The position numbers were made by a program, and so were the translations under genes. A stretch of DNA of 64,000 nucleotides from Burkholderiaceae bacterium (GTDB lineage: Bacteria > Pseudomonadota > Gammaproteobacteria > Burkholderiales > Burkholderiaceae_C): the NCBI GenBank assembly GCA_030695205.1, contig JAUYTN010000059.1, positions 1 through 64,000 of the forward strand, in the 5' to 3' direction. The notes beneath the pieces were generated by a model. The model searched no databases, had not been told where the DNA came from, and saw only the letters and a list, made by a program, of their open reading frames with translations. Shown piece after piece: positions 9,223-19,896 of the stretch (positions within the stretch are counted from its first letter, which is position 1; every line of letters begins with the position of its first letter).

Positions 9223-10182
9223 TCATTGCAGGGCCTGAACACCCGCCACGAGCCAGCCACTGTGGCCCGAGGCCGGCCGGGTGATGCTCCAGATTTCGCG
9301 AAACGGGCTGGGCCCGGCAGACGGATCTTCCCGAACCAGACCAGAAAACTCCACACTGGCCACCAGCCCCTCGGGCCGCTGCTCGACACCGAGCAAGCTG
9401 GCATCCAGCATCACGACGTCAGTGACCGTGGTTGGCACGCCAGTGTCGCGTTCGTGGGCGGCGAGCTGGGCCTTGATCTGGGCCAGCATGTCGTCGGTCA
9501 TCATGGCGCGCAACATCGCCACATCGGCGCGGTCCCAGGCCGCTTGCAAGGCAATGAAGTTGTCTTTGGACGCCTTCAAAAAGGCGTCGACATCGAAACC
9601 CTGGGGAACCGCCGCCAGGCCGCTTCCGGCGGGCACATGGCTAGCCTGGGAGGGCTCGGACATCCGCCCCACTTCAAACCCTGTGGTGGAGCGCTCCCAT
9701 GGGCGGGCAGAGGCATCGTTGCCCACATTGGCCGGACTGTAGGAGCGCGCAGGCGCTGCCTCCCCTGCCGCTTGAAACACCAGCCCCGCACGCCCCGAAC
9801 GGGCCACGCTGCTGTTGCGCACCAGCAGCACGCAGCCGCCGACCACCGCAGCCAGCACCAACACCGCCAACCCAGCCAAGAGCAACTGGGCCAGCCCGTC
9901 CCCCAAGCCCAGCGAGGTAGCCAGCCAGACAAGACCAAGCCCAGCCGCCAAGCCGCCCAACCAGCCACGTGAGGGGGCAGATGCCGCGGCGGATGCACCC
10001 GCCGTGCCACCGGACACGGCGGGTGTCGTCCTTGGGTCCGTGGCCGGGCCCGACCCGCCTGTGTGGGGTGCCGCTGAACTCGACACCTGCCCGGCGTTGC
10101 CGCCGTTGGCCAATCTCTTGGCCGATACCTCAGGCGCAACCAAGGCCAGGGAAAGCATCAGGAAAAAAAACCAGCTGTTCAT
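9223..10182 (-). CDS. Tim44-like domain protein, secreted or membrane-anchored
   Basis: A 319-residue protein with an N-terminal signal-like segment (MNSWFFFLMLSLALVAPEVSA), a low-complexity Gly/Ser/Ala region, and one or two hydrophobic helices around residues 80-125 (including LVWLATSLGLGDG and LLLAGLAVLVLAAVVGGCVLLV). The Tim44-like domain occupies about residues 205-319 (VDAFLKASKDNFIALQAAWDRAD near its start). The Met at 10182 is preceded by GGAG at good spacing, better than the Met four codons upstream. Its position between ubiE and ubiJ is conserved in Burkholderiales as I recall, but its role in quinone synthesis is unproven. Confidence 0.8.
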   Translation of the reverse strand: MNSWFFFLMLSLALVAPEVSAKRLANGGNAGQVSSSAAPHTGGSGPATDPRTTPAVSGGTAGASAAASAPSRGWLGGLAAGLGLVWLATSLGLGDGLAQLLLAGLAVLVLAAVVGGCVLLVRNSSVARSGRAGLVFQAAGEAAPARSYSPANVGNDASARPWERSTTGFEVGRMSEPSQASHVPAGSGLAAVPQGFDVDAFLKASKDNFIALQAAWDRADVAMLRAMMTDDMLAQIKAQLAAHERDTGVPTTVTDVVMLDASLLGVEQRPEGLVASVEFSGLVREDPSAGPSPFREIWSITRPASGHSGWLVAGVQALQ

Positions 10183-10226
10183 GAACGTCTCCAATGCACC
10201 GCAACACCCCTCTCAGGCTCTGGGCT

Positions 10227-10958
10227 TCAGCACTTGGTTCCCACGTGCAAGGCCACCACCCCACCCGTGAGGTTGTGGACATCGACATGGCCAAAACCTG
10301 CCCCATTCATGAGAACGCGCAACTCCTGCTGGGTGGGGTGCATGCGAATGGATTCGGCCAGGTAGCGGTAGCTGGCTTCGTCATTGGCGATCAGGCCACC
10401 GAGCTTGGGCAGCAGATTGAACGAATACCAGTCGTACACACCAGCCAAAGGCTTGGCCACATGGGAAAACTCCAGCACCAGCAAGCGACCGCCTGGCTTG
10501 AGCACGCGGCACATTTCCTTCAGAGCCACGTCTTTGTGGGTCATGTTGCGCAGACCAAAGGCCACCGACACCAGGTCAAACTCACCCTCGGCAAAGGGCA
10601 GCTGCTCGGCGTCGCACACCAGTGTGGGCAAGACCACGCCTTTGTCGAGCAGGCGCGAACGGCCCTCACGCAGCATCGCTTCGTTGATGTCGGTGTGCAC
10701 CACCACCCCAGCGCGGCCCACTCTGGGGGCAAAGCCCAGGGACAGGTCGCCGGTGCCTCCGGCAATGTCAAGCACGCGCTGGCCCTCGCGGACATTGGCC
10801 ACCGTCTGGGTGTAGGCCTTCCAGATGCGGTGCAGGCCCACCGACATGACGTCGTTCATCAGGTCGTATTTGGGTGCCACAGAATCGAACACGCCGCGCA
10901 CTTTGCGTGCTTTGTCGCGCTCGTCCACCGACTCGAAACCAAAATGTGTCTTGCTCAT
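10227..10958 (-). CDS. ubiE: UbiE, demethylmenaquinone/2-methoxy-6-polyprenyl-benzoquinol C-methyltransferase
   Basis: A 243-residue SAM-dependent C-methyltransferase of ubiquinone synthesis. Characteristic motifs are FGFESV at the start, [10 protein letters not shown], the SAM-binding [21 protein letters not shown], and the C-terminal [11 protein letters not shown]. Length matches the family (about 245-250). It heads the ubiE, Tim44, ubiJ, ubiB run on the minus strand. DUF971 lies 16 bp upstream and may be cotranscribed. Confidence 0.95.
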   Translation of the reverse strand: MSKTHFGFESVDERDKARKVRGVFDSVAPKYDLMNDVMSVGLHRIWKAYTQTVANVREGQRVLDIAGGTGDLSLGFAPRVGRAGVVVHTDINEAMLREGRSRLLDKGVVLPTLVCDAEQLPFAEGEFDLVSVAFGLRNMTHKDVALKEMCRVLKPGGRLLVLEFSHVAKPLAGVYDWYSFNLLPKLGGLIANDEASYRYLAESIRMHPTQQELRVLMNGAGFGHVDVHNLTGGVVALHVGTKC

Positions 10959-10974
10959 TCGGTCATGCTATCCG

Positions 10975-11388
10975 TCAATGGCTGGCGCAACCGTGCCCTG
11001 ACTTCTCGGGCATGGCCGCATCGCGATCTGTGCCCGCCGCTTGCAAGCGTTTGTTGTAATCTACCCACAACTCGGTCTGCTGCGAGCCCAAAAAATAGAG
11101 GTAGTCCCACGAATAGATACCGCTGCTGTGCCCATCGGAAAACGTGGGCTGCACAGCGTAGTTACCCACCTGCTCCAGCTGCACCACCGATACCCCACGC
11201 TTGCCGGTCTGGAGCACCTCCTGACCGGGCCCATGCCCCTGCACCTCGGCAGACGGTGAGTACACCCGCATCAGCTCGAACGGAATCTGAAACACCTGCC
11301 CATCCGAGAATCCAACCTCCAGCATGCCGGAGCGCTGGTGCACCGTGAGGGATGTGGGTGAAGGGGTATTGGCTTGCAAACCGGCCAT
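10975..11388 (-). CDS. DUF971 family protein
   Basis: A 137-residue protein related to the N-terminal domain of gamma-butyrobetaine hydroxylase (DUF971/GBBH-like_N). Landmarks are VGFSDGQVFQIPFELMRVYSPSAE and the C-terminal FSDGHSSGIYSWDYLYFLG, typical of the stand-alone family. It lacks the metal-coordinating Cys/His of the full hydroxylase. Function is unknown, although such genes are often next to ubiE, as here. A Shine-Dalgarno-like AGGAGA lies 5' of the ATG. The tail ends HGCASH. Confidence 0.85.
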   Translation of the reverse strand: MAGLQANTPSPTSLTVHQRSGMLEVGFSDGQVFQIPFELMRVYSPSAEVQGHGPGQEVLQTGKRGVSVVQLEQVGNYAVQPTFSDGHSSGIYSWDYLYFLGSQQTELWVDYNKRLQAAGTDRDAAMPEKSGHGCASH

Positions 11389-11445
11389 GGGGTCTCCTGT
11401 TGAAACAAATTAAGGGGCCGAAGGTACAACAGCCTGTGCCCCACC

Positions 11446-11889
11446 CTACACGTCGCGCAGCCGCTGCTGCAGCAACTGATCGACCCGAGGCAGCAACAGC
11501 TCCAGCTCATCCAGCTGGGCAGGTGCTGCCGCCCGCTGGGCCTGCCCCCAGATGGGCGCAGGGAAATGGCTGTCCCAGTCGAACCGGGCAATCACGTGCC
11601 AATGCAGGTGGGGCACCACGTTGCCGAGTGTGGCCAGGTTGATCTTGGTGGGGCGCAGGCTGTCGCGCAGCGCACACTCCACCGTGTTGACCACACGCAT
11701 CACAGCCTGCTGCTCCGGCTCGGGCAGGTCGGTCCACTCGGGCACATGGGATTGGCTCACCACGCGGTACAGGGCCGGAAACCCTGGCTCATGGGCGCGA
11801 ACCACCCGGCAATGCGCCAGCTGGGCCACCAGCAAGCCGCCATCGGTTTCGCACAGAGGGCAACCGGCCACAACAGGCCAGGCACTCAC
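11446..11889 (-). CDS. HIT family nucleotide hydrolase
   Basis: A 147-residue histidine-triad protein with the HLHWHVIAR motif near residue 96, preceded by [12 protein letters not shown]. An N-terminal CPLCETDGG supplies a CxxC that may bind zinc. HIT proteins hydrolyse or transfer nucleotidyl groups; the exact substrate cannot be told from sequence. The start is GTG at 11887-11889, overlapping the stop of the FAD oxidoreductase gene as GTGA, so translation is probably coupled to that gene. Confidence 0.85.
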   Translation of the reverse strand: MSAWPVVAGCPLCETDGGLLVAQLAHCRVVRAHEPGFPALYRVVSQSHVPEWTDLPEPEQQAVMRVVNTVECALRDSLRPTKINLATLGNVVPHLHWHVIARFDWDSHFPAPIWGQAQRAAAPAQLDELELLLPRVDQLLQQRLRDV

Positions 11890-14800
11890 ACCAGCACCCG
11901 CTCAATGCCACCGGCGTTGGCGCGGGCCACGTAATCGGGCAACCACTGCTCACCCAGAATGTGCCGCGCCATTTCGACGACGATGTAGTCGGCTTCCAGC
12001 AAGCCGTTTTGGAGGTCATCGCCGTAGCGCGTCAGGCCCTGCAGACAACTGGGACAGGAGGTGAGGATCTTGACGTTCCCGGCCACGGTGGCAGCGGGCT
12101 GGGCACTGGCCGCCTGCATGCGGGCGCGCAACTCAGCTTCGTTTTTGCGCAACTCTTCTTCTTTGCGAAAACGCACCTGGGTGGAGATGTCAGGCCGGGT
12201 CACACCCAGCGTGCCCGACTCTCCGCAGCATCGGTCGCTCTTGAGCACGTTGTCCCCAACCAGGGACTTCACCGTTTGCATGGAGTTGCCCAGCTTCATG
12301 GGGTTGTGGCAGGGCTCGTGGTACAGGTAGCCACCCGCGCCGGGTTGGTCGGCGCCGGGAAGGGTGATGCCTTTTTCCAGCAGGTACTCGTGGATGTCGA
12401 TGATGCGGCAGCCGGGGAATATCTTGTCAAACTGGTAGCCCTGCAACTGGTCGTAACAGGTGCCACAACTCACCACCACGGTTTTGATGTCGAGGTAGTT
12501 CAGCGTATTGGCCACGCGGTGAAACAGCACCCGGTTGTCGGTGATGATTTTTTCAGCCTTCTCGAACTGCCCGCTGCCCCGCTGGGGGTAACCACAGCAC
12601 AGATAGCCTGGCGGCAGCACAGTTTGCACACCGGCGTGCCACAGCATGGCCTGCGTCGCCAGCCCCACCTGGCTGAACAGGCGCTCGGAGCCACAGCCTG
12701 GGAAATAGAACACGGCCTCCGTGTCCTCGGTGGTGGTGGCGGGATTGCGGATGATGGGGACGTAGTCTTTGTCTTCGATATCCAGCAGGGCGCGTGCCGT
12801 CTTTTTGGGCAGGCCACCCGGCATTTTTTTGTTGATGAAGTGAATCACCTGCTCTTTGATCGGCGCGGTACCAACGGTGGCGGCCGGTTTGGCCGTCTGC
12901 TTGCGGGTCAGCGTCTTGAGTAGGTCGTTCGCAAAGCGCTGGGCCTTGAAGCCAATGTCCACCATCCCCGTGCGCATGAGCTTGATGGTTTCGGGGTTGG
13001 TCGCGTTCAAGAAGAACATGGCGGCTGCGTTGCCAGGCCGGAAACTCTTCTGGCCCATTTTGCGCAACAGGTTGCGCATGTTCATGGACACGTCGCCAAA
13101 GTCAATCTTCACCGGGCAGGGTGACTCGCACTTGTGGCACACGGTGCAGTGGTCTGCCACGTCCTCGAACTCTTCCCAGTGTTTGATGCTGATGCCGCGG
13201 CGGGTTTGTTCCTCGTACAGAAACGCCTCAATCAGCAGCGAGGTGGCCAGGATTTTGTTGCGGGGGCTGTACAGCAAATTGGCCCGGGGCACGTGGGTGG
13301 CGCACACCGGCTTGCATTTGCCGCAGCGCAGGCAGTCCTTGACCGAATCGGCAATGGCGCCAATGTCGCTCTGCTGCATGATGAGCGACTCGTGCCCCAT
13401 CAGCCCGAAGCTGGGGGTGTAGGCATTGGTCAGGTCGGCGCGCAGCACCTCATCAGCCAGGCCTGAATTTTGAACAAAATTGGCATCAAGCGCTTGTCCA
13501 TATTGAATAGTTAGCTCTTTATTTCTAAGTAGCTTGCCTTTGTTGAAGCGGCCCTCGGGGTCAATGCGGCGTTTGTAGTCAGCAAACGGTGCCAGCTCCT
13601 CGTCGGTCAGGAACTCCAGCTTGGTGATGCCAATCCCGTGTTCACCCGAGATCACACCATCCAGGCTGCGGGCCAGTTTCATGATGCGGGCCACCGCCTC
13701 GTGGGCGGTTTGCAGCATGGCGTAGTCGTCGCTGTTGACGGGAATGTTGGTGTGCACATTGCCGTCTCCGGCATGCATGTGGAGCGCCACCCACACCCGT
13801 CCCTTGAGCACCCGCTGGTGGATGGCGTTGCACTCCGCCAGCACCGGGTCGAAGGCTGAGCCCGAAAAAATGCTTTGCAGGGGAGCGCGTATCTGGGTTT
13901 TCCAGCTGGCGCGCAGGCTGTGGTCTTGCAATTGTGCAAACAGTGTGTCCACGTCCGCCAGCCACCCAGCCCACAGGCCGCGCACCTGCGCCAGCAGCGC
14001 CAGCGCCTGTTGCACGCGGTCTTCCAGTAGTTCGGCGCTGGCAATGTGCTGGGCATCATCGGTTTTGCCCAGTGGCAGGTTCCCCTGCTCGAACCAGGCC
14101 CGCAACTCATCCACCAGCCTGAGCTTGTTGCGCAGGCTCAGTTCAATGTTGATGCGCTCGATGCCATCGGTGTACTCGGCCATGCGCGGCAGTGGAATCA
14201 CCACGTCCTCGTTCACCTTGAAGGCATTGGTGTGTTTGCTGATGGCCGCCGTGCGCTTACGGTCCAGCCAGAATTTTTTGCGCGCATCGGGGCTGATGGC
14301 CACAAAGCCCTCGCCATTGCGGCTGTTGGCAATGCGCACCACCTCGCTGGTGGCACGGGCCACGGCGTCGGCGTCGTCACCCACAATGTCACCCACCAAC
14401 ACCATTTTGGGCACGCTGGAGGTGGTGGCGCGCTTGCTCTTGGTGGCGTAGCCCACGGCCTTCAGGTAGCGGTCATCCAGATGCTCCAGCCCCGCCAGCA
14501 GCACGCCCGAGCGTTTGGCCTCGGCGAACATGAAGTCTTTGATTTCGACGATGCTGGGCACCGCGTCACGGGCATTGCCAAAAAACTCCAGGCACACCGT
14601 GCGGGTGTGCGCAGGCAGGCGGTGCACCACCCAGCGCGCGCTGGTGATTAGGCCGTCACAGCCCTCTTTCTGGATGCCGGGCAAACCGCTCAGAAATTTG
14701 TCCGTCACGTCCTTGCCCAAGCCCTCTTTGCGAAAGCTGGGGCCGGCAATATCCAACCGCTCGGTGCGGATGGGGGTTTTGCCATCCGCCTCAAAGTACT

Positions 14801-15854
14801 TCAACTCGAAGCTGGCGGTGGCGATGTCGTGAATCTTGCCGAGGTTGTGGTTCAGGCGGGTGACCTCCAGCCACTGCGCGTCGGGTGTGACCATGCGCCA
14901 GCTGGCCAGGTTGTCCAATGCCGTACCCCACAGCACCGCCTTTTTGCCCCCCGCATTCATGGCGATGTTGCCACCCACACAGCTGGCTTCCGCACTGGTG
15001 GGGTCAACGGCAAACACGTGGCCCGCCCGCTCGGCGGCATCGGCCACCCGCTGGGTCACCACACCAGCCTCGGTCCAGACCGTGGGCACGGGTTCATCCA
15101 CACCGGGCAGGTTGACCCATTCCACCTCCGTCATGGCCTCCAGCTTTTCGGTGTTGATGACCGCGCTTTGCCACGTCAGGGGAATGGCGCCCCCGGTATA
15201 GCCCGTGCCGCCCCCTCGGGGAATGATGGTCAACCCAAGCTCGATACAACCCTTGACGAGCCTGGCCATCTCCACCTCGGTGTCGGGCGTGAGCACCACA
15301 AAGGGGTACTCCACCCGCCAATCGGTCGCATCCGTCACATGGCTGACGCGGGAGAGACCGTCGAACTTGATGTTGTCTTTGGCCGTGCATTTGCCCAAGG
15401 TGCGCACCACCCGGCTGCGCAGGCGGGCCATGTCCTCAAACTGACGGGCAAAGCGGTCCACTGCCTGGGCCGCCTGGGTCAGCAACTGCCCCACCAAGGC
15501 ATCGCGGGCGGCATCATCTGCAGGGGTACGCCGTTTTTGAACCTCGCCCAGGCGGTGGCGCAGGGCATCGACCAACTGCGCCCGGCGCTTGGGGTTGTCG
15601 AGCAAGTCATCTTGCAGGTAGGGGTTGCGCTGCACCACCCAAATGTCGCCGAGCACCTCGTACAGCATACGGGCCGATCGGCCGGTGCGGCGCTCCTCGC
15701 GCAGCTGACTCAATACCCCCCAAGCCGGTGCGCCCAGGAGGCGAATCACAATTTCGCGGTCCGAAAACGACGTGTAGTTGTAGGGAATCTCCCGCAACCG
15801 AGGGGCATCGGCGGTGGCGGGCAGCAGGTGCTGGTGGGGTATCGGTGCGTTCAT
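11886..15854 (-). CDS. Large FAD/FMN-binding oxidoreductase with ferredoxin and CCG domains
   Basis: A 1322-residue multidomain oxidoreductase. Residues about 1-170 are an N-terminal region I recall as DUF3683. An FAD-binding PCMH fold with [11 protein letters not shown] near residue 211 follows, then an FAD-oxidase C-terminal domain to about 770. Two 4Fe-4S motifs come next ([11 protein letters not shown] near 836 and [12 protein letters not shown] near 901), then two cysteine-rich CCG domains ([12 protein letters not shown] with SCGTCYDQ, and HEPCHNP with [10 protein letters not shown]). The layout resembles a fused D-lactate or glycolate oxidase, GlcD plus GlcF, feeding electrons to quinone; the substrate is unknown. 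The start is at MNAPIPHQH; the open frame upstream is unlike the family. Residues about 779-796, between the FAD and iron-sulfur parts, are encoded by a dispersed repeat. Confidence 0.85.
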   Translation of the reverse strand: MNAPIPHQHLLPATADAPRLREIPYNYTSFSDREIVIRLLGAPAWGVLSQLREERRTGRSARMLYEVLGDIWVVQRNPYLQDDLLDNPKRRAQLVDALRHRLGEVQKRRTPADDAARDALVGQLLTQAAQAVDRFARQFEDMARLRSRVVRTLGKCTAKDNIKFDGLSRVSHVTDATDWRVEYPFVVLTPDTEVEMARLVKGCIELGLTIIPRGGGTGYTGGAIPLTWQSAVINTEKLEAMTEVEWVNLPGVDEPVPTVWTEAGVVTQRVADAAERAGHVFAVDPTSAEASCVGGNIAMNAGGKKAVLWGTALDNLASWRMVTPDAQWLEVTRLNHNLGKIHDIATASFELKYFEADGKTPIRTERLDIAGPSFRKEGLGKDVTDKFLSGLPGIQKEGCDGLITSARWVVHRLPAHTRTVCLEFFGNARDAVPSIVEIKDFMFAEAKRSGVLLAGLEHLDDRYLKAVGYATKSKRATTSSVPKMVLVGDIVGDDADAVARATSEVVRIANSRNGEGFVAISPDARKKFWLDRKRTAAISKHTNAFKVNEDVVIPLPRMAEYTDGIERINIELSLRNKLRLVDELRAWFEQGNLPLGKTDDAQHIASAELLEDRVQQALALLAQVRGLWAGWLADVDTLFAQLQDHSLRASWKTQIRAPLQSIFSGSAFDPVLAECNAIHQRVLKGRVWVALHMHAGDGNVHTNIPVNSDDYAMLQTAHEAVARIMKLARSLDGVISGEHGIGITKLEFLTDEELAPFADYKRRIDPEGRFNKGKLLRNKELTIQYGQALDANFVQNSGLADEVLRADLTNAYTPSFGLMGHESLIMQQSDIGAIADSVKDCLRCGKCKPVCATHVPRANLLYSPRNKILATSLLIEAFLYEEQTRRGISIKHWEEFEDVADHCTVCHKCESPCPVKIDFGDVSMNMRNLLRKMGQKSFRPGNAAAMFFLNATNPETIKLMRTGMVDIGFKAQRFANDLLKTLTRKQTAKPAATVGTAPIKEQVIHFINKKMPGGLPKKTARALLDIEDKDYVPIIRNPATTTEDTEAVFYFPGCGSERLFSQVGLATQAMLWHAGVQTVLPPGYLCCGYPQRGSGQFEKAEKIITDNRVLFHRVANTLNYLDIKTVVVSCGTCYDQLQGYQFDKIFPGCRIIDIHEYLLEKGITLPGADQPGAGGYLYHEPCHNPMKLGNSMQTVKSLVGDNVLKSDRCCGESGTLGVTRPDISTQVRFRKEEELRKNEAELRARMQAASAQPAATVAGNVKILTSCPSCLQGLTRYGDDLQNGLLEADYIVVEMARHILGEQWLPDYVARANAGGIERVLV
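13466..13518 (-). repeat. Dispersed short repeat, in-frame inside the FAD oxidoreductase
   Basis: On the minus strand this reads GAGCTAACTATTCAATATG, then GACAAGCGCTTGATGCCAAT, then TTTGTTCAAAAT. It carries the family landmarks AGCT, CAAGCGCTTGA, GCCAATTTT and a TT-AAAAT end. It is open in the gene's frame and encodes the peptide [18 protein letters not shown], in the linker between the flavin and iron-sulfur halves. Its A/T content is clearly above that of the surrounding coding sequence. Confidence 0.65.
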
Positions 15855-16071
15855 GGCAAAGAGGCTGACCGGGGGGTCCGCGAAACAGCGGAATTGACCC
15901 GATTTGGGGGGAAACGATGGTACCGCAGTGCAACATACACCCACCGCCCTTAAGGAGACCCCCATGCATGGCCCATGCTGCGTCTGCTGACGGCTCGCAC
16001 CCAGAGGCTGCACTGCCCGGAAGTCAACGAGAAAAGTGTCAGTGGGCGATGACCTGCAGCGGCCGCGAAGA

Positions 16072-16347
16072 TCAGCGCGCTGGCGGCATGCGCCAAGCCG
16101 CCAGGGACCCCACAACCGCCACCAAAGCCGCATAAGTGGCCGTTTTGCCGTCTTGCCCCCAGAAAGCAATACCAAGCATCAGCACACCAGCGCCTGCCAA
16201 CACATAGGTGGCAGCCGCACGCAGCACCAGGCCCACGCTGAGGCCGCGCCGCTGTTGCCACAGCTCGCACAGCGCCAGCATGGCACCCAGCGCCAACGCG
16301 GGTGCCAGCAGGTTCAAGGCATGAAAAACGGTGTGCAGAACCGACAT
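16072..16347 (-). CDS. Small hypothetical membrane protein divergent from hemA
   Basis: A 91-residue protein, [21 protein letters not shown] onward, with three likely membrane helices (about residues 9-28, 40-61 and 68-86) and a short basic tail (RMPPAR). I do not recognise a named family. It is accepted because the Met lies just 27 bp from the divergent hemA start, the hydrophobic pattern is regular, and it shares the intergenic promoter region. The same frame continues upstream across hemA, but that part is a non-coding shadow. The 217 bp between this gene and the FAD oxidoreductase hold nothing I can identify. Confidence 0.6.
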   Translation of the reverse strand: MSVLHTVFHALNLLAPALALGAMLALCELWQQRRGLSVGLVLRAAATYVLAGAGVLMLGIAFWGQDGKTATYAALVAVVGSLAAWRMPPAR

Positions 16348-16359
16348 AGCTGCAAATTT

Positions 16360-16365
16360 TATAAT
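16360..16365 (+). promoter_or_regulatory. Candidate -10 element of hemA
   Basis: A perfect TATAAT lies 9 bp before the hemA ATG. No good -35 hexamer was found at 15-18 bp spacing, so the site is tentative. If used, transcription would begin at about 16372, giving an almost leaderless hemA message. The absence of a Shine-Dalgarno before the ATG fits that. Confidence 0.35.
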
Positions 16366-16374
16366 CCAGCGCTT

Positions 16375-17718
16375 ATGGCAGTCTGGGCGCTCGGCATCAA
16401 CCACCACTCTGCCCCGCTTGATTTGCGGGGCCGGTTTGCGTTTGCCATCGACAGGGTGCCCTCGGTGCTGCAAGCGCTGCGCCAACAAGTGGCCCGCCAG
16501 CCCGAGGCCACGCTGCTGTCCACCTGTAACCGCACCGAAATTTACGGAGCCAGCAGCCACAGCCTCATTGAACCCACCCTGGAGTGGCTGGCCCACACCG
16601 GCGGCGTCAGCGCCCAGGTGCTGCGAGAGCACAGCTACAGCCTGGAAGGCGACCAGGTGGCCCGGCACGCCTTCAGGGTGGCCAGCGGGCTCGACAGCAT
16701 GGTGTTGGGTGAAGCCCAAATTCTGGGGCAGCTCAAAGACGCCGTTCGGGCAGCGGAATCCGCCGGGGCCATGGGTACCGAGCTGCACCAGCTGTTTCAG
16801 CGCTCGTTTGCGGTGGCCAAGCAGGTGCGCACCGCCACCGAAATCGGCGCCCACTCCATCAGCATGACCGCCGCCGCCGTGCGCCTGGCGGGGCAGCTGT
16901 TTGAAGACCTCCAAGACATCCGCGTGCTGTTTGTGGGCGCGGGCGAAATGATCGAGCTGGCCGCCACCCACTTTGCCGCCAAAAACCCCAAGGGCATGGC
17001 CATTGCCAACCGCACCCTGGAGCGTGGCGAGGCGCTGGCCGGGCGCTTTGGAGCCGAGGTTTTGCGCCTGGCGGACATCCCTGGGCGCCTGCACGAGTTC
17101 GACGCGGTGGTCAGTTGCACCGCCAGTACGCTGCCCATCATCGGGCTGGGCGCGGTGGAGCGTGCTCTCAAAAAACGCCGACACCGCCCCATGTTCATGG
17201 TGGATCTGGCCGTGCCACGCGACATTGAGCTGGAGGTCAAAGCACTGGACGATGTGTACCTCTACACCGTGGACGACCTGGCCTCGGTGGTGCAAACCGG
17301 CAGAGAAAACCGCCAGGCAGCAGTGGCCCAGGCCGAAGCCATCATCGACGCCGGTGTCAAAAGCTTCATGCACTGGATGGACCAGCGCAACCCCAGCCGA
17401 GGTGGCGTGGTGCCTTTGATCCAACAGATCAATGCCCAAACCGATGTCTGGCGCGACGCCGAGCTGGCACGGGCTCGCAAGCTGCTCGCCAAAGGTGAGC
17501 CGGTGGATGCGGTGCTGGAAGCACTGGCCAGGGGCCTCACCCAAAAAATGCTGCACGGCACCTTGGCTGAACTGCACACCGGCGACCCCGCCACCCGAGA
17601 AGCCACGGCGCACACCGTGTCTCGCCTGTTCCTGCGATCGGACGTGCGGGGGCGTACCGGAGCTGACGCCTCCAACGCCAGCACGCGCGCCCCGCGCCGC
17701 GACCCGGACCATCGGTAG
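16375..17718 (+). CDS. hemA: Glutamyl-tRNA reductase
   Basis: A 447-residue enzyme that reduces glutamyl-tRNA to glutamate-1-semialdehyde, the first committed step of tetrapyrrole synthesis by the C5 route. The N-terminus MAVWALGINHHSAPLDLR and the catalytic-cysteine motif LLSTCNRTEIYG are diagnostic. SGLDSMVLGEAQILGQ, the NADPH-binding VLFVGAGEMIELAATHF and the C-terminal dimerisation region (LARGLTQKMLHGTLAEL) follow in order. The start was set at ATG 16375, where similarity begins. About 20 residues at the C-terminus (RTGADASNASTRAPRRDP) extend beyond the usual end. The gene is followed by prfA and prmC, a conserved order. Confidence 0.95.
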   Translation: MAVWALGINHHSAPLDLRGRFAFAIDRVPSVLQALRQQVARQPEATLLSTCNRTEIYGASSHSLIEPTLEWLAHTGGVSAQVLREHSYSLEGDQVARHAFRVASGLDSMVLGEAQILGQLKDAVRAAESAGAMGTELHQLFQRSFAVAKQVRTATEIGAHSISMTAAAVRLAGQLFEDLQDIRVLFVGAGEMIELAATHFAAKNPKGMAIANRTLERGEALAGRFGAEVLRLADIPGRLHEFDAVVSCTASTLPIIGLGAVERALKKRRHRPMFMVDLAVPRDIELEVKALDDVYLYTVDDLASVVQTGRENRQAAVAQAEAIIDAGVKSFMHWMDQRNPSRGGVVPLIQQINAQTDVWRDAELARARKLLAKGEPVDAVLEALARGLTQKMLHGTLAELHTGDPATREATAHTVSRLFLRSDVRGRTGADASNASTRAPRRDPDHR

Positions 17719-17890
17719 CGACCGAACCCCGTCCATCGCCAGCCTTGGCACCCGCCATGTGCGGATGTGCCAACGCACGCACCCCACAGCCAGTCCAATG
17801 GCGCCAACAGGCTGCCTCCTCCAACCAAGACATCGGCTCCCGACGCTTGTGTACCCCACCCAGGGTTGACACGCCAACACCCACCCCGCC

Positions 17891-18985
17891 ATGAAACCCT
17901 TCATCCGAAACATCCTGGAACGCCACGCCCTGCGGCTGCAGGAGCTGAATGCCCTGCTCAGCGCCCCCGACATCACCCAGGACATGGACCGCTACCGCCG
18001 TCTGACCCGCGAGCACGCAGACGCCCAAACCCTGGCCGAGACCTACCAGCGCTACCAAGCCGCCGAGAAAGACCTGGCCACCGCCCGGGAAATGGCCACC
18101 GATACCGACCCGGAACTCGCCGCCATGGGGCATGAAGAAACGCAAGTGGCACTGGCCACCCTTGAAGCCATGGACCAGGAGCTGCAGCTGCTGCTGGTAC
18201 CCAAAGACCCGAACGATGAGCGCAACCTGTTCTTGGAAATTCGGGCAGGCACGGGTGGGGACGAGTCGGCCCTGTTTGCGGGTGACCTAGCCCGCATGTA
18301 CCTCCGGTATGCCGAACGCCAGGGTCTGGGGGCGCAGATCGTCAGCGAATCGCCCAGTGACGTGGGCGGCTACAAAGAAATTGTGTTGCACCTGACGGGC
18401 GCGGGGGCCTACGGCCTGCTCCGGTTTGAGTCGGGTGGCCACCGGGTGCAGCGGGTACCCGCCACAGAAACACAAGGACGCATACACACCAGCGCCTGCA
18501 CCGTGGCAGCCCTGCCAGAGCCCGACCCCACCCAAGCCATCACCCTCAACCCCAGCGAGCTGCGCATTGACACCTTCCGCGCCAGTGGAGCGGGCGGCCA
18601 GCACATCAACAAAACCGACAGCGCGGTGCGCGTGACCCACCTGCCCACCGGCCTGACCGCCGAATGCCAGGATGGTCGCAGCCAACACAGCAACAAGGCC
18701 AAAGCCCTGCAGGTGCTCCAGGCCAGGCTACAGGAAAAAGAGCGCAGCGAACGCGCCGCCAAAGACGCCGCGCTGCGCAAAGGGCTGGTCGGCAGCGGCG
18801 ACCGCTCCGACAAAATTCGCACCTACAACTTCCCGCAAAGCCGCCTGACCGACCACCGCATCAACCTGACGCTGTACAAGCTGCTGCAGGTGATGGAGGG
18901 GGATTTGGAGGACCTGGTCAAGGCGCTACAGGTCGCGCGGGGGGTGGAGTTGTTGGGGGAGTTGGAGTCGCCACATGAAAGCTAA
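17891..18985 (+). CDS. prfA: Peptide chain release factor 1
   Basis: A 364-residue class I release factor recognising UAA and UAG. The GGQ catalytic motif is seen in [19 protein letters not shown], and the codon-recognition PxT element in [36 protein letters not shown] is a further family signature. Length matches the family (about 360). It lies 172 bp after hemA, a gap with no recognised feature, and overlaps prmC by 11 bp; prmC encodes the enzyme that methylates the glutamine of this GGQ. Confidence 0.95.
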   Translation: MKPFIRNILERHALRLQELNALLSAPDITQDMDRYRRLTREHADAQTLAETYQRYQAAEKDLATAREMATDTDPELAAMGHEETQVALATLEAMDQELQLLLVPKDPNDERNLFLEIRAGTGGDESALFAGDLARMYLRYAERQGLGAQIVSESPSDVGGYKEIVLHLTGAGAYGLLRFESGGHRVQRVPATETQGRIHTSACTVAALPEPDPTQAITLNPSELRIDTFRASGAGGQHINKTDSAVRVTHLPTGLTAECQDGRSQHSNKAKALQVLQARLQEKERSERAAKDAALRKGLVGSGDRSDKIRTYNFPQSRLTDHRINLTLYKLLQVMEGDLEDLVKALQVARGVELLGELESPHES

Positions 18986-19880
18986 TGTCATCACCATTTG
19001 TGACGCACTACGCACCAGCTCCAAGCAAGGTCTAGACACGTGTGATGCCGAAACACTGCTGCTACACACCCTACAAGCACATCACAAAGGTAGAGCCTGG
19101 CTGCGGGCACACAGTAGCGACATCTTGGAACCAGAGGAAGCGTACGCCTACAACCTAGCCTGCGTGCGCAGACGCAACGGGGAGCCCGTGGCTTACATCA
19201 CCGGACGCCGCGAGTTCTACGGCCTGAACCTGATGGTGGATGCCCGCGTGCTAGATCCCCGCCCCGACACCGAAACACTGGTGGACTGGGCGCTGGAAGT
19301 ACTGACTGGCCTGCATGCCCCTAAAGTGGCGGACTTGGGTACCGGCAGCGGAGCCATTGCCTTGGCCATACAACACCAACGGCCCGATGCACTGGTGATC
19401 GCCACCGATGCCAGCGCAGATGCCCTGGCCGTAGCGGAAACCAACGCCAAGCGACTGAATTTGCCGGTGCGTTTCGCCCTTGGCCCATGGCTGGTACCCA
19501 TCGCTACTGAGCCGAACTCTGCCAACCATTTGCAACTGATCGTCTCCAACCCTCCCTACATTGCCAACAGTGACCCTCACCTAACGGCCCTGCATCACGA
19601 ACCGCGCCAAGCGCTGACCAGCGGGTCAGACGGACTGGATGACATCAAACACATTGTGAAAAATGCCCCCGCTCACTTGCGAACCGGGGGCTGGCTTCTG
19701 CTAGAACACGGGTACGACCAAGCCAGTGCCGTGCAAGATCTTTTACGCGCGGAAGGATTTGACTCAATCCAAACCCGCCAGGACTTGGCTGGTTTGGACC
19801 GATGCACAGGAGGATCCATATTAAAACCACTAACGAACAAACGTTCACAAACCTTTGCCAGTTCAGCTCACAAGGGTTAA
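18975..19880 (+). CDS. prmC: Release factor glutamine methyltransferase PrmC
   Basis: A 301-residue SAM-dependent methyltransferase that modifies the GGQ glutamine of RF1 and RF2. The SAM site is [16 protein letters not shown], and the substrate-glutamine motif is SNPPYI near residue 195. [23 protein letters not shown] is a strong family signature, and RCTGG marks the usual C-terminal end. Twenty or so extra residues ([20 protein letters not shown]) follow it. Codon choice is visibly more A/T-rich than prfA's (CTA, ACA and TGT are frequent). A second, separate copy of the family's last ~36 codons lies at 22494-22601, suggesting that this prmC was acquired and replaced the native one. Confidence 0.92.
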   Translation: MKANVITICDALRTSSKQGLDTCDAETLLLHTLQAHHKGRAWLRAHSSDILEPEEAYAYNLACVRRRNGEPVAYITGRREFYGLNLMVDARVLDPRPDTETLVDWALEVLTGLHAPKVADLGTGSGAIALAIQHQRPDALVIATDASADALAVAETNAKRLNLPVRFALGPWLVPIATEPNSANHLQLIVSNPPYIANSDPHLTALHHEPRQALTSGSDGLDDIKHIVKNAPAHLRTGGWLLLEHGYDQASAVQDLLRAEGFDSIQTRQDLAGLDRCTGGSILKPLTNKRSQTFASSAHKG

Positions 19881-19896
19881 CCGTTCAGTAGAAGCG

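Noticed and set aside
16348-17985. Minus-strand frame running across hemA into the small membrane protein
   Set aside because: Only the last 91 codons have a regular protein pattern; the rest is antisense to hemA.
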